From NCBI GenBank assembly GCA_016708765.1, contig JADJFD010000005.1, positions 124,001 to 188,000 on the forward strand: 64,000 nt of DNA. The letters are read 5' to 3'. The notes beneath the pieces are model-generated. The model was not told where the DNA came from and ran no database searches. It saw nothing but the letters and a program-made list of their open reading frames with translations. This DNA comes from Chitinophagaceae bacterium. Lineage in GTDB: Bacteria > Bacteroidota > Bacteroidia > Chitinophagales > Chitinophagaceae. The position numbers and the translations under genes were made by a program. Positions 43,834-52,283 of this stretch are shown here, in pieces; the first letter of the stretch is position 1; each line of letters opens with the position of its first letter.

Positions 43834-44643
43834 TTAACGAATAGTATAAATCTCCACACTATCTTGCTTTAATGCATATAATCTTGATGAAGTAAAGTTG
43901 AATGCTTTACTTTTAATAAGCTCCTCCGGCATTGTCCATTCATCGTACATGAAGTTGCTGATGTCATAACGATATAAGGTGTCGGCTTTTGAACCGAAGA
44001 TATATTTACCTGTTACTTTAAAATTTTGCCAACCAGTAATAATTATATTATTTTTCAATGCTCCGTAATAATCAAACACATTTATACCTCTTAAAGAGTC
44101 GTAGAGATAAACATATTTATTCTCATCAAATATTTTTGTTGGCATTACTGCTCTATCAAAGAGTAATCTAAAATCAGGTGTTTCCTGTAACAGTTTTCCA
44201 TCTTCATCAATCTTTTTTAACTTGTTTTCCAGTTCATCAAACACCCAAATTTTATTATCGTAGGACTGAGCAATAGCTCTTGCCTGAAAAATATTCTGCT
44301 TTCGCAAATCAATTGTATTCAAAACATTTAAAAACCGGTCGAGCATTACCACAGTAGCAAAGTCTTTATAATATAAAACTACTTTCAGCGGATTAGAAAC
44401 ATCTACCAGCGTTGCTTTTCCGAATTTTTTTACATCGTTGAAAATTGCGACCGAATCTCCGCTAGCATTATATTTTTTTATCTGATTCCGGCTGTTGAGA
44501 ATATAAATATTATCCAGATTGTCCACTGTAAAATTTACAATATCGCCTTTTAGCACTTTCAGCAATTGAAAAGAGGTATCAGATTGTGAAAATCCTGGTA
44601 ACGCAATGAAGTAGATTAATAGTATGTATAAATTTCTTTTCAT
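43834..44643 (-). CDS. Exported hypothetical, propeller-like
   Basis: 269 residues with a signal peptide (MKRNLYILLIYFIALPGFSQ). Short repeating beta motifs such as NLDNIYILNSRNQIKKYN, NKIWVFDELENKLKKID and KYVYLYDSLRGINVFD suggest a beta-propeller of about six blades. Function unknown. Its ATG overlaps the stop of the lpxH gene by one base (TAATG), so the two are translationally coupled. Confidence 0.75.
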   Translation of the reverse strand: MKRNLYILLIYFIALPGFSQSDTSFQLLKVLKGDIVNFTVDNLDNIYILNSRNQIKKYNASGDSVAIFNDVKKFGKATLVDVSNPLKVVLYYKDFATVVMLDRFLNVLNTIDLRKQNIFQARAIAQSYDNKIWVFDELENKLKKIDEDGKLLQETPDFRLLFDRAVMPTKIFDENKYVYLYDSLRGINVFDYYGALKNNIIITGWQNFKVTGKYIFGSKADTLYRYDISNFMYDEWTMPEELIKSKAFNFTSSRLYALKQDSVEIYTIR

Positions 44644-45416
44644 TAAATGCGGATGATTTTTTCATCCATTCCTTTATATGATTTCAATTCCAATTTATCT
44701 CCGTCAAATACGGCATATGTAAAATACCTGATCCAATCGCCGAGATTAATATAACGGCTTGTGCTATTCAGACGATAATCAATCGGCAAGTGTCTATGCC
44801 CAAACACAAAAAAGTCAAATTTCTTTTGCTGTAGCATTTCTTTACAATAAATAATAAGCCATTCTTTCTCTTCTCCCAGAAAAACTTCTTCTGTAGAACC
44901 TGTTTGTGCCCGGCTTCTTCTACTCATATAATGTGCCAGACCCATACCTGCAACAGGTGGAAGAATCCCGAACAGCCATTTACTTACTGGATTTCTGAAA
45001 ACTTTCTTTAATCGTTTATAACCATGATCACCGGGACCAAGTCCATCACCATGACCAATCAGAAATATCTTATCATTTCGTTCAAATTCTTTTGCTTCAA
45101 AGTAAACGGGAATATTTAATTCCACTTGAAAATAATCCCGCATCCACATATCATGATTACCAACAAAAAAATGCATGGCAATACCTGCATCTGATAGTTC
45201 TGCCAACTTTCCCAGCAATCTTGTAAACCCTTTGGGAACAACTTTCCGGTATTCGTACCAGAAGTCAAACATATCTCCAACTAAGAAAATTTCTGAGGCT
45301 TTATCTTTTATTTCGTCAAGAAACTGAACGAGCAATTTTTCTCTTACAAGGCTGCTGGCATAATCAGGAGCACCAAGGTGAAAGTCGGAGAGAAAATAAA
45401 TATTTTTTTGCGTCAT
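44643..45416 (-). CDS. lpxH: UDP-2,3-diacylglucosamine diphosphatase, LpxH-like
   Basis: Calcineurin-type metallophosphoesterase that hydrolyses UDP-diacylglucosamine to lipid X in lipid A synthesis. 257 residues from ATG 45416 (the in-frame TTG at 45437 is less likely). Metal motifs are complete: SDFHLG, GDMFDFW, GNHDMW, GHGDGLGPGDHGYK and GHRHLP. It belongs to the Bacteroidota branch of LpxH/LpxH2, so the substrate assignment is likely but not certain. It is coupled to the propeller-like gene and follows a lipoprotein gene. Confidence 0.87.
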   Translation of the reverse strand: MTQKNIYFLSDFHLGAPDYASSLVREKLLVQFLDEIKDKASEIFLVGDMFDFWYEYRKVVPKGFTRLLGKLAELSDAGIAMHFFVGNHDMWMRDYFQVELNIPVYFEAKEFERNDKIFLIGHGDGLGPGDHGYKRLKKVFRNPVSKWLFGILPPVAGMGLAHYMSRRSRAQTGSTEEVFLGEEKEWLIIYCKEMLQQKKFDFFVFGHRHLPIDYRLNSTSRYINLGDWIRYFTYAVFDGDKLELKSYKGMDEKIIRI

Positions 45417-45448
45417 TATATTTTCTTCAACTTTCAAAAGATGATAAA

Positions 45449-45991
45449 TTATTTGGAAAACAATTGATAGCTTCCTTCTACAAAAGCATCGCTTCTTTTA
45501 TCCCACACTCTAAAAAAAACAGTGCAAGAGGTTGGTTGTGCACTAGGCTTTAACTTTAAAATGGCTGATAAAAAAACTATTTTGGAGTCTTCGACGGATA
45601 CACCTTCGGGATATTTTTCAAATAGATCGTTTTCCTCCAGTATCACCTCACCACTTTCAGCCACTATTTTTTCAGAAGCTCCAAGTAATACTTTCCCATT
45701 TTCTTCCTTCCAGTCGCTGGCAAATTGTAGTCGCAGTTTTATTTTCCCGTTGAAATCAACAAAATTATCATCAGGTACTCTTTCTCCACTTTCCAAATAC
45801 AGGTAAGCCTTTTCCAGCTTAATACCACTTGTCTTTAATTGAATATTATTATAAATTCTAGCGCCGTCTTTTACAACTGCGGTTCCTTTATCCTTAGTTT
45901 CTTCTTCCTTGTCACCAACAGAACAACTAAACTCACATGACTGTAGCGTAAATAAAATACAAACAGCAACCAGTAAAGAGGATAACTTCAT
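45449..45991 (-). CDS. Lipoprotein, unknown function
   Basis: 180 residues. Signal peptide with lipobox LQSC (Cys19), then a second Cys-containing stretch (EFSCSVGDKEEETKD) and a beta-rich domain of about 140 residues (YLYLESGERVPDDNFVDFNG, VFLSAILKLKPSAQPT). No recognised domain. It lies 4 bases after the gamma-glutamylcyclotransferase-like gene and 32 before lpxH, on the same strand. Confidence 0.75.
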   Translation of the reverse strand: MKLSSLLVAVCILFTLQSCEFSCSVGDKEEETKDKGTAVVKDGARIYNNIQLKTSGIKLEKAYLYLESGERVPDDNFVDFNGKIKLRLQFASDWKEENGKVLLGASEKIVAESGEVILEENDLFEKYPEGVSVEDSKIVFLSAILKLKPSAQPTSCTVFFRVWDKRSDAFVEGSYQLFSK

Positions 45992-45995
45992 CGAA

Positions 45996-46421
45996 TTATT
46001 TTTTTGAATTCAGATATTCCAACATGTCGCCGGAGAGTATTTCTTTTTTTTCTGCAATGCTGCCATTGAACCAATAGATCCAGGCATTAGTCGTTTGATT
46101 ATTTATAAATACAGGAGTAACCTCCCTGCGGTATAATTGCATTTCATCTGCCTCCACCGTCACTCCTTCATAATCATCCAACTGACCAATTGCCCACGAA
46201 AATTCATGTTCGTTTTTTGCCTGATATAATTCACCAATGATGAAGCTATCGTCCGTTGTAGGAACACCGGCTGGATAGCTGCCCATATCAAACAGTTTTC
46301 CTTGCACTTTTGCTTCGCCAATGAATTTGAAAAAACGGCTGATGTATTCATACACAGGACTATGAAAGCCACTCCGAAGAGAGCCGTAAACGAATAGCTG
46401 AAATACGCCGGGATTTGTCAT
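45996..46421 (-). CDS. Gamma-glutamylcyclotransferase-like protein
   Basis: 141 residues of the GGCT/AIG2 fold. The substrate loop LFVYGSLRSG is at the N-terminus and the presumed catalytic Glu is in LDDYEGV. Family members release 5-oxoproline from gamma-glutamyl peptides or amines; the substrate here is unknown. It heads the minus-strand group GGCT, lipoprotein, lpxH, propeller-like protein. Confidence 0.85.
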   Translation of the reverse strand: MTNPGVFQLFVYGSLRSGFHSPVYEYISRFFKFIGEAKVQGKLFDMGSYPAGVPTTDDSFIIGELYQAKNEHEFSWAIGQLDDYEGVTVEADEMQLYRREVTPVFINNQTTNAWIYWFNGSIAEKKEILSGDMLEYLNSKK

Positions 46422-46446
46422 GGTATAAAGATAAGATAAGAGTTAT

Positions 46447-46465
46447 ACTTCGACAAGCTCAGTAG
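46447..46465. repeat. Short dispersed repeat ACTTCGACAAGCTCAGTAG
   Basis: I recognise this 19-mer from memory as a recurrent intergenic motif in many bacterial genomes. Only one copy is in this window. Confidence 0.4.
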
Positions 46466-46546
46466 AGAAAAGGAGATAAAGAATAATTTGTCCCTGAAAA
46501 TGAATTTTCTATTTGATTTAATGAGCCGGGAATATTACTATTATAA

Positions 46547-47182
46547 CTATGCCTCCACCAAAAACAAAAACACTTCTTTAGGGCCATGTACACCGACTAC
46601 CAATGTTTTTTCAATATCCGCAGTGCGGCTGGGGCCGGTGGCAAATGTTAGCATAGATGGCATATGAGCACCGTACTTTTCTTTTGCTGCCTTTAATGCA
46701 TCTTTAATGTCATACACCAGTTGATTAGTATAAGCGATACAAATATGAATAGGTGCATACACACTGGCAGTGCGGCCACTTGCTTGTGCAGAGCTCAATA
46801 CTATTGAACCTGTTCTGGCAACAAGGTATTCACAGCCGGTTATAGAAACATCGCAGCCAGCAAGGTCAGTTTTTACTATTCTATCAGAAAACTGAGATGA
46901 TATTGGTTCAATCAATTTCTCCTCTACACAAAATACTTTTTGCCAATCCTGCTTTTTAATCAAACTGCTTAGTTGAAATGCTAGTTCCTGCTGATTAATG
47001 CAATAAATAAACTTTCCTTGTAGTTTGGTAAATTGTTCTGCAAATTCAACTTCTGCCTCTTGTTCCAGCGGATGAAAGATAGACTGATTGCCTTCGCTTT
47101 GTGGAAATGGCAAAGGCGTTGAGTGACTCAACGCCTTGCGAATTTTTTTCAACATATTTTCCTTAGAAGGAGAAACATTCAT
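46547..47182 (-). CDS. LutC/YkgG-type LUD domain protein
   Basis: 211 residues with a LUD domain in the C-terminal half (ARTGSIVLSSAQASGRTASV, PSMLTFATGPSRTADIEKTL, VVGVHGPKEVFLFLVE). LutC works with LutA/LutB in L-lactate oxidation in Bacillus, but lutA and lutB are not here. In Bacteroidota a lone LUD gene next to ftsH is common in my recollection. It starts 10 bases after the ftsH stop and is probably in that operon; its role there is unknown. Confidence 0.85.
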   Translation of the reverse strand: MNVSPSKENMLKKIRKALSHSTPLPFPQSEGNQSIFHPLEQEAEVEFAEQFTKLQGKFIYCINQQELAFQLSSLIKKQDWQKVFCVEEKLIEPISSQFSDRIVKTDLAGCDVSITGCEYLVARTGSIVLSSAQASGRTASVYAPIHICIAYTNQLVYDIKDALKAAKEKYGAHMPSMLTFATGPSRTADIEKTLVVGVHGPKEVFLFLVEA

Positions 47183-47192
47183 ATTTGCCTGC

Positions 47193-49300
47193 TTATACAG
47201 ATGGTGCTAATCCTATATTTCCTGTTTGTTCATCTGTTGATTTATCATCTTCTTTCTTTGGCTCTGTAACTATTGTTTCAGCATCCGAAACTTCTGCAAC
47301 AACATCATCAACCAAAGGCTTTTTTTCTTCAAACGGCCTTTTCCCAATCAATGCTTCCACATCACTTTGGAATAGCACTTCTCTTTCTAATAAAGCAGTC
47401 GCTATTTTTTCCACTTCTTCTTTCTTCTCTTTCAGCAATTCTTTTGTTTTGATATAAGCATCCTCAATTAATTTACGTACCTCATCATCAATCATCCTTG
47501 CAGTTTCGTCAGAATAAGGCTTGCTAAAACTATTTTCCTGCTGCGGATCATAATAGCTGATATTACCCAACTTATCACTCATGCCATAAACAGTAACCAT
47601 TGCATAAGCTGTTCTGGTAATTTGCTGCAAATCGTTTTGTGCACCAGTAGAAATTTTATTAAAGAAAATCTCTTCACTGGCTCTTCCACCCAATGTCATA
47701 CAAATCTGATCGGTCAATTGATCAATATTATATAGGTATTGTTCTTTTGGTGTGTATTGAGCATATCCTAATGCAGCACTACCTCTTGGAACAATAGTAA
47801 CTTTTAATAAAGGATAAGCATGTTCAAGATACCATCCACACACAGCATGGCCTGCTTCATGGAAAGCAATAATTTTTTTCTCTTCAGGAGAAATGATTTT
47901 ATTTTTCTTTTCTAATCCACCTATCACTCTGTCCACCGCATCTTGGAAATCCTGCATATCAACCGCTTCTTTATTTTTTCTTGCAGCTATCAAGGCGGCT
48001 TCGTTACAAACATTGGCAATATCTGCACCGGCAAATCCAGGGGTTTGCTCTGCCAGTTTATGAATATCTAATGTTTTAGAAATTTTAATTGGTTTCAGAT
48101 GCACTTTAAATATTGCTTCACGGCCAACCAAATCCGGTTTATCAATAGTAATCTGCCTGTCGAAACGACCTGGTCTTAATAATGCAGTATCCAACACATC
48201 CGGACGGTTAGTAGCGGCGACAACTATAATTCCTACATCAGTTCCAAAGCCATCCATTTCTACCAGTAACTGGTTCAATGTGCTTTCTCTTTCATCATTA
48301 CTCATCATTGCATTCTTTCCTCTTGCACGGCCAATGGCATCAATCTCATCTATAAATATGATACATGGAGCTTTTTCTCTTGCCTGCTTAAATAAATCTC
48401 TTACACGGCTGGCACCAACACCTACAAACATTTCTACAAAATCTGATCCACTTAAACTAAAGAACGGGACCTGTGCCTCACCTGCAACCGCTTTTGCCAA
48501 CAACGTTTTACCCGTACCTGGAGGACCAACTAATAAAGCACCTTTTGGAATTTTACCCCCGAGGTTAGTATACTTTTTTGGATTTTTTAAAAAGTCAACG
48601 ATTTCCATTACCTCTACTTTTGCTTCATCCAATCCTGCTACATCAGCAAATGTGATGTTGACTTTTGTTCCTTTATCAAATAAAGTAGCTTTTGATTTTC
48701 CGATATTGAAAATGCCACCAGCACCACCAGCTCCGCCACCAGCACCACCGCCCATCTTACGCATCAACAATATCCAAAGACCTACGAATAATAAAACTGG
48801 AAGTAGAATTGTAAGATACCGCCAAACCAGTCTTTTTCACTATCAGAATACTTCTGAACTTCCTTTACAGTAGGGCTTGCTTTATAAAAATCACTCATCT
48901 CCTTCTCAAATGCATCACCACTCGTTATTTTGAAATACATATTGGGTCCATCTTCGCTGACCGGCTTTTTAAGTTTAGCCTCATACCTCGTCTTTCCTTC
49001 TTTAGTTAAATAGATCTTTACAGTTTTCTTGTTATCAATCACTACGTATTTTTCAACATCTGCACTATTCGTAGTCAGCATGTTTCTAAAATCCAAGGAA
49101 GATATTTTGGCCATATTCGGAGAAAATGGTCCGAAAAACTGAAACCCGATCAATACTGCAAATATGATTGCATACACCCAGTAGATACTGAACTTCGGGC
49201 CTTTCTTAGGTACTTTATTCGGATCGTCTCCACTGCCTGGAGGTTTGTTGCCAAATCTTGGGGGTCTGCTCTCGTTTCTATTATTTGATTCTTGTGACAT
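47193..49300 (-). CDS. ftsH: ATP-dependent zinc metalloprotease FtsH, one-base frameshift
   Basis: Membrane AAA+ protease for quality control of membrane and regulatory proteins, about 702 residues. Start MSQESNNRNESRP at 49300. Two TM helices flank a periplasmic domain; Walker A GPPGTGKT, Walker B IIFIDEIDAIG, the SRH arginine fingers (LLRPGRFDRQ) and zinc motif HEAGH are intact. As written, the frame breaks in TM2: the upstream half reads DWFGGILQFYFQFYYS and stops at 48782, while the next frame reads ILLPVLLFVGLWILLMRKM. One added base near 48805-48810 joins them. Order rsfS-ftsH-lutC. Confidence 0.93.
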
Positions 49301-49373
49301 ATATATTTTCTTATTGTTCCTGCTAATAATGATTAAATAACCAAAAAGTTGTAGCAGGTATTGTTTTTTAACA

Positions 49374-49799
49374 TTAATCGTTATGTTCTTGGGCAGCTGC
49401 ATCACTCCACATTTCTTCTAATTGATAGAATTTACGGGTTTCATGCAGCATTACATGTACTACTACATTTACGTAGTCAACCAACACCCATTGCAATTGC
49501 TGAAACCCTTCGTGATGATATGGCTTTTCATCGCAATTTTCTTCTACCCGATATTCTATATTATCCGCAATAGCTCTTACCTGAGTAGAATTATTTGCTT
49601 CGCAAATGATAAAAAAATCTGCAACCGCTTCATTAATTTTCCTAAGGTCAAGAGAGATGATATATTCACCTTTCTTTTCCTGTATAGCTGCAATGATGGT
49701 TTTGATGATTTTCGAATTCTTCGTTAACCGTGCTGCACCTGCCTTGCCGGCAGGCAGGCTTTTCTTTTTACGGTTGGACAGTGATTCCAGTTGTTCCAA
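49374..49799 (-). CDS. rsfS: Ribosomal silencing factor RsfS
   Basis: 141 residues, binds uL14 and blocks subunit joining in slow growth. The conserved core starts SKIIKTIIAAIQEKKGEYI and includes DFFIICEANNSTQVRAIADNIE. The N-terminus contains an in-frame palindromic repeat, giving SLPAGKAGAARL (see 49738-49758). No ATG exists upstream of the core; the only candidate start is TTG 49799, just after an in-frame stop region. It begins the rsfS-ftsH-lutC operon and is divergent from birA. Confidence 0.88.
   Translation of the reverse strand: MEQLESLSNRKKKSLPAGKAGAARLTKNSKIIKTIIAAIQEKKGEYIISLDLRKINEAVADFFIICEANNSTQVRAIADNIEYRVEENCDEKPYHHEGFQQLQWVLVDYVNVVVHVMLHETRKFYQLEEMWSDAAAQEHND
49738..49758. 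repeat. Palindromic repeat inside rsfS
   Basis: CCTGCCTTGCCGGCAGGCAGG, the 20-bp palindrome of 41398-41417 with one extra T. It encodes LPAGKAG in the rsfS frame near the N-terminus without breaking the gene. Confidence 0.8.
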
Positions 49800-49911
49800 A
49801 TAGAAATTATTTTTCGTTTATTATATATTGTTTAAGAATAGGATACGTCCTAATGGACGAAAAATAATACCTAATCCATAACTTCATTACTTTGTCAAAA
49901 ATAGCAATTAA

Positions 49912-50682
49912 TTGCCACAACCTTCCGACATACAAACCATAGGTACGCCATTCGTTGAATTGCAATCGGTTGACAGTACCAACAACTATGCCCGGCAACT
50001 GATTCATGCGGGAATGGCACAAACTGGGATGGCCATTTTTACTCATGAGCAAGTAGCTGGAAAAGGGCAACGGGGCAAGGTTTGGGCATCAGAAAAAGAT
50101 GCAAATATTGCACTTAGCATAGTTATAAGTCCAAAACCACTTAAGGTTACACAACAATTTCAATTAAGTGCCTGCGTTGCTGTGGCATTGCATCAGTTTT
50201 TTTTCCAATATGCTGGCGACGACACTAAAATAAAATGGCCGAATGATCTTTACTGGCAGGACAGAAAGGCAGGTGGAATCTTAATAGAAAACATGATTGG
50301 TAGTGGCGGCAATTGGGAATGGGCAATATGTGGTATGGGAATTAATATAAACCAAACATCTTTCTCACCACATTTACCAAATCCGGTTTCTTTAAAACAA
50401 ATAACAGGCAATGATTTTAAAGTAATTTCCTTAGCAAAAGAACTTTGCATTTCCTTAAATGAAAAATTTCAGGAATTAATTAACTCAGGATTTGAGCCAA
50501 TCTATAATCAATACATACAACTGCTTTATAAATTAAATGAGAAAGTGAAACTAAAAAAAGACAGCCGTGTATTTGAAGCAACGATAAAATCTGTTTCTCC
50601 CGAAGGAAAATTGGTTGTTCAACATGCAATAGAAGAGGAATTCAATTTTGGCGAAGTTGAATGGTTTAATAATAGAGACTAA
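49912..50682 (+). CDS. birA: Biotin--[acetyl-CoA-carboxylase] ligase
   Basis: Cytoplasmic enzyme attaching biotin to carboxylase carrier domains. 256 residues without an N-terminal DNA-binding domain, so a group I enzyme that is not a repressor. Motifs: VDSTNNYARQL, biotinyl-AMP loop GKGQRGKVWASE, IKWPNDLYW with the catalytic Lys, KAGGILIEN and GMGININQ. The start is TTG 49912: it directly follows an in-frame stop (TAA 49909-49911), and the first ATG would cut into the catalytic domain. Confidence 0.94.
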   Translation: MPQPSDIQTIGTPFVELQSVDSTNNYARQLIHAGMAQTGMAIFTHEQVAGKGQRGKVWASEKDANIALSIVISPKPLKVTQQFQLSACVAVALHQFFFQYAGDDTKIKWPNDLYWQDRKAGGILIENMIGSGGNWEWAICGMGININQTSFSPHLPNPVSLKQITGNDFKVISLAKELCISLNEKFQELINSGFEPIYNQYIQLLYKLNEKVKLKKDSRVFEATIKSVSPEGKLVVQHAIEEEFNFGEVEWFNNRD

Positions 50683-50783
50683 TAGCTTGATTAACTACCT
50701 TTTAAAAAAATTGGGAAAATCAAAAAAAAATAATAATTTTAAGGTGATTCCTAATCAACTATTTATTAACTAAATATTTTTTT

Positions 50784-51555
50784 ATGAAACAGAAACCTTA
50801 TACCAAAGTCTTGTTGGCTTTTTTTATCACTGCTTTTGTCAGTTTGCTATTTATTACAGCTTGCAACAAAAATGAGAAAGTACAAAAGGTCAGTTTGCCA
50901 GATGAAATTGCTATGCCCGCTATAGTAAATAGCAATCCAGGATTAAAAGATATTTTAGGTAAAAAAATCGAAGGGAGTGTAACCATTTACAACCTTGAAA
51001 GTGGAGAGATAATTATTGCAATAAAAGGTAAAATGAAACGGAAACAAGAAATAAATTCATCCTTCAAACGGAAAAAACATCCTCGTATAAAAAAGGTATA
51101 TCAAAATCAATAATGCGGAAGTTATTTACCTATTCGATATTCTCTTATTAAATGATCTTGAAAAAAATAGTTTAACCAGTTATTCTGTTACTTCTTCAGG
51201 ATTCAATAAAACTTATAATCTCATACCAAAAACTTTAAAAGAAAAAATCCAAACAAATATTTCAGGATTTGGGCTTGGGTATAATAGTGGTACTTGGAAC
51301 TTTCTTAACGACAATATTGTACTTGAAAATTCAATTCATTCGTTAAGGCATGGCTACGAAAAAACAGAATCCGATCCGCCAGGCGGAGGCTCTCCTTGTA
51401 CTTCTGGTGGCGTAGGCTCTACAGGTTGTTCAATAACTGGCTGTTTTGAATCAAGTTGCACTGTAAGCTGTTCCTCCGGATATTATTCCTGTTGTTATTG
51501 TGATGATAAACTTCCTGGGCTTGGCCCAGAATGTAATTGCGTACCGAACCCCTAA
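50784..51555 (+). CDS. Cys-rich lipoprotein, one-base frameshift
   Basis: Exported lipoprotein; the signal ends with the lipobox ITAC (Cys27). As written, the frame stops at 51113 after a basic stretch ending VYQNQ. Removing one A from the A6 run at 51089-51094 joins it to a 150-codon frame to 51555 (IKRYIKINNAEVIYLFDILL onward). The joined 256-residue protein has a polar middle, a Gly/Pro/Ser hinge (DPPGGGSP) and ten Cys in the last 52 residues, with pairs such as SCT, SCS, YSCCYC and ECNC. A disulfide-rich surface domain is inferred; function unknown. A terminator follows the second stop. Confidence 0.7.
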
Positions 51556-51580
51556 ATAGATTGATAAAAGATTATAGAAT

Positions 51581-51618
51581 AAAAGAGGTTTCCCAAATTG
51601 CGGGACAACCTCTTTTTT
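51581..51618. terminator. Bidirectional hairpin terminator
   Basis: Stem AAAAGAGGTT / AACCTCTTTT closed by an inner TCCC...GGGA pairing, flanked by A and T runs. It serves the Cys-rich lipoprotein gene and the opposing minus-strand genes. Confidence 0.85.
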
Positions 51619-51628
51619 ATAATCAAAA

Positions 51629-51847
51629 TCATAAAAAAATTACTCCGTTCATTAACGTCTTATCTTTTTCACTTTCTCTGGCTTCTACTTCGAAGCGATT
51701 GTTATAGTACCCATTCTTCATCCAATCAAAAAGATATTTGCATACAAATCCAACTGAACCATGTTGTTTGTATTGTTTCACATGTTGAAGATACTTACCG
51801 TTTTCATTTTTTAGACTGCGCCATACTTTCAATGATTTCTTCGGCAT
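51629..51847 (-). CDS. Small unrecognised ORF overlapping the bcp end
   Basis: About 72 residues from ATG 51847 (MPKKSLKVWRSLKNENGKYL), overlapping the end of bcp by 44 bases in another frame. The rest (KYLFDWMKNGYYNNRFEVEA) has a protein-like mix of aromatic and charged residues and ends just before the shared terminator. It fills the otherwise empty 175 bases after bcp. No domain recognised; a real small gene or the tail of a longer ancestral protein. Confidence 0.4.
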   Translation of the reverse strand: MPKKSLKVWRSLKNENGKYLQHVKQYKQHGSVGFVCKYLFDWMKNGYYNNRFEVEARESEKDKTLMNGVIFL

Positions 51848-52277
51848 GAGCTTTATTTTTCGGACGAAGAAAAATTTTACGGATAATTCCTTTTTCGTCA
51901 ATTACAAAAGTAGTACGTAACACACCCATATATTTATTGCCAAACATTTGCTTTTGATCCCACACACCATACTTTTCTAAAATTGTATGAGACGGATCGG
52001 CAATTAATGTAAAGGGTAATTTGTATTTCGCTTCAAACTTCTTGTGCTTCTTAGCTTCATCAGGACTTACTCCAATCACTTCAAATCCATTTTTTTTAAG
52101 CAATGCATAATTGTCTCGCAGGTTGCAGGCTTGTATTGTGCAGGTTGGCGTATCATCTTCCGGATAAAAATACAGAGCAACCTTCTTCCCTTTAAGAGCA
52201 GATAATGATACTTTTTTATAATTCTGATCTTTACCAGTAAATGCAGGAGCTTTATCGCCTTCTTTCAATGTTACCAT
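51804..52277 (-). CDS. bcp: Thiol peroxidase, Bcp/PrxQ type
   Basis: Thioredoxin-dependent peroxiredoxin reducing hydrogen peroxide and organic peroxides, 157 residues, cytoplasmic. Core motifs: LKEGDKAPAFTGKD, YFYPEDDTPTCTIQACNLRD with the peroxidatic Cys46 and the resolving Cys51 of the atypical 2-Cys type, and TFVIDEKGIIRKIF. ATG 52277. It begins 6 bases after the M23 peptidase stop and is co-transcribed with it. Confidence 0.95.
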   Translation of the reverse strand: MVTLKEGDKAPAFTGKDQNYKKVSLSALKGKKVALYFYPEDDTPTCTIQACNLRDNYALLKKNGFEVIGVSPDEAKKHKKFEAKYKLPFTLIADPSHTILEKYGVWDQKQMFGNKYMGVLRTTFVIDEKGIIRKIFLRPKNKAHAEEIIESMAQSKK

Positions 52278-52283
52278 TCTTTA

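Noticed and set aside
48280..48873. Long plus-strand open frame opposite ftsH (197 codons)
   Set aside because: It is the mirror of a strongly conserved AAA+ domain; composition is low-complexity Pro/Ala/Ser and no start signal or family is recognised.
49807..50070. Minus-strand frame opposite the birA start
   Set aside because: Antisense to the birA catalytic domain and the divergent promoter region; no protein-like features.
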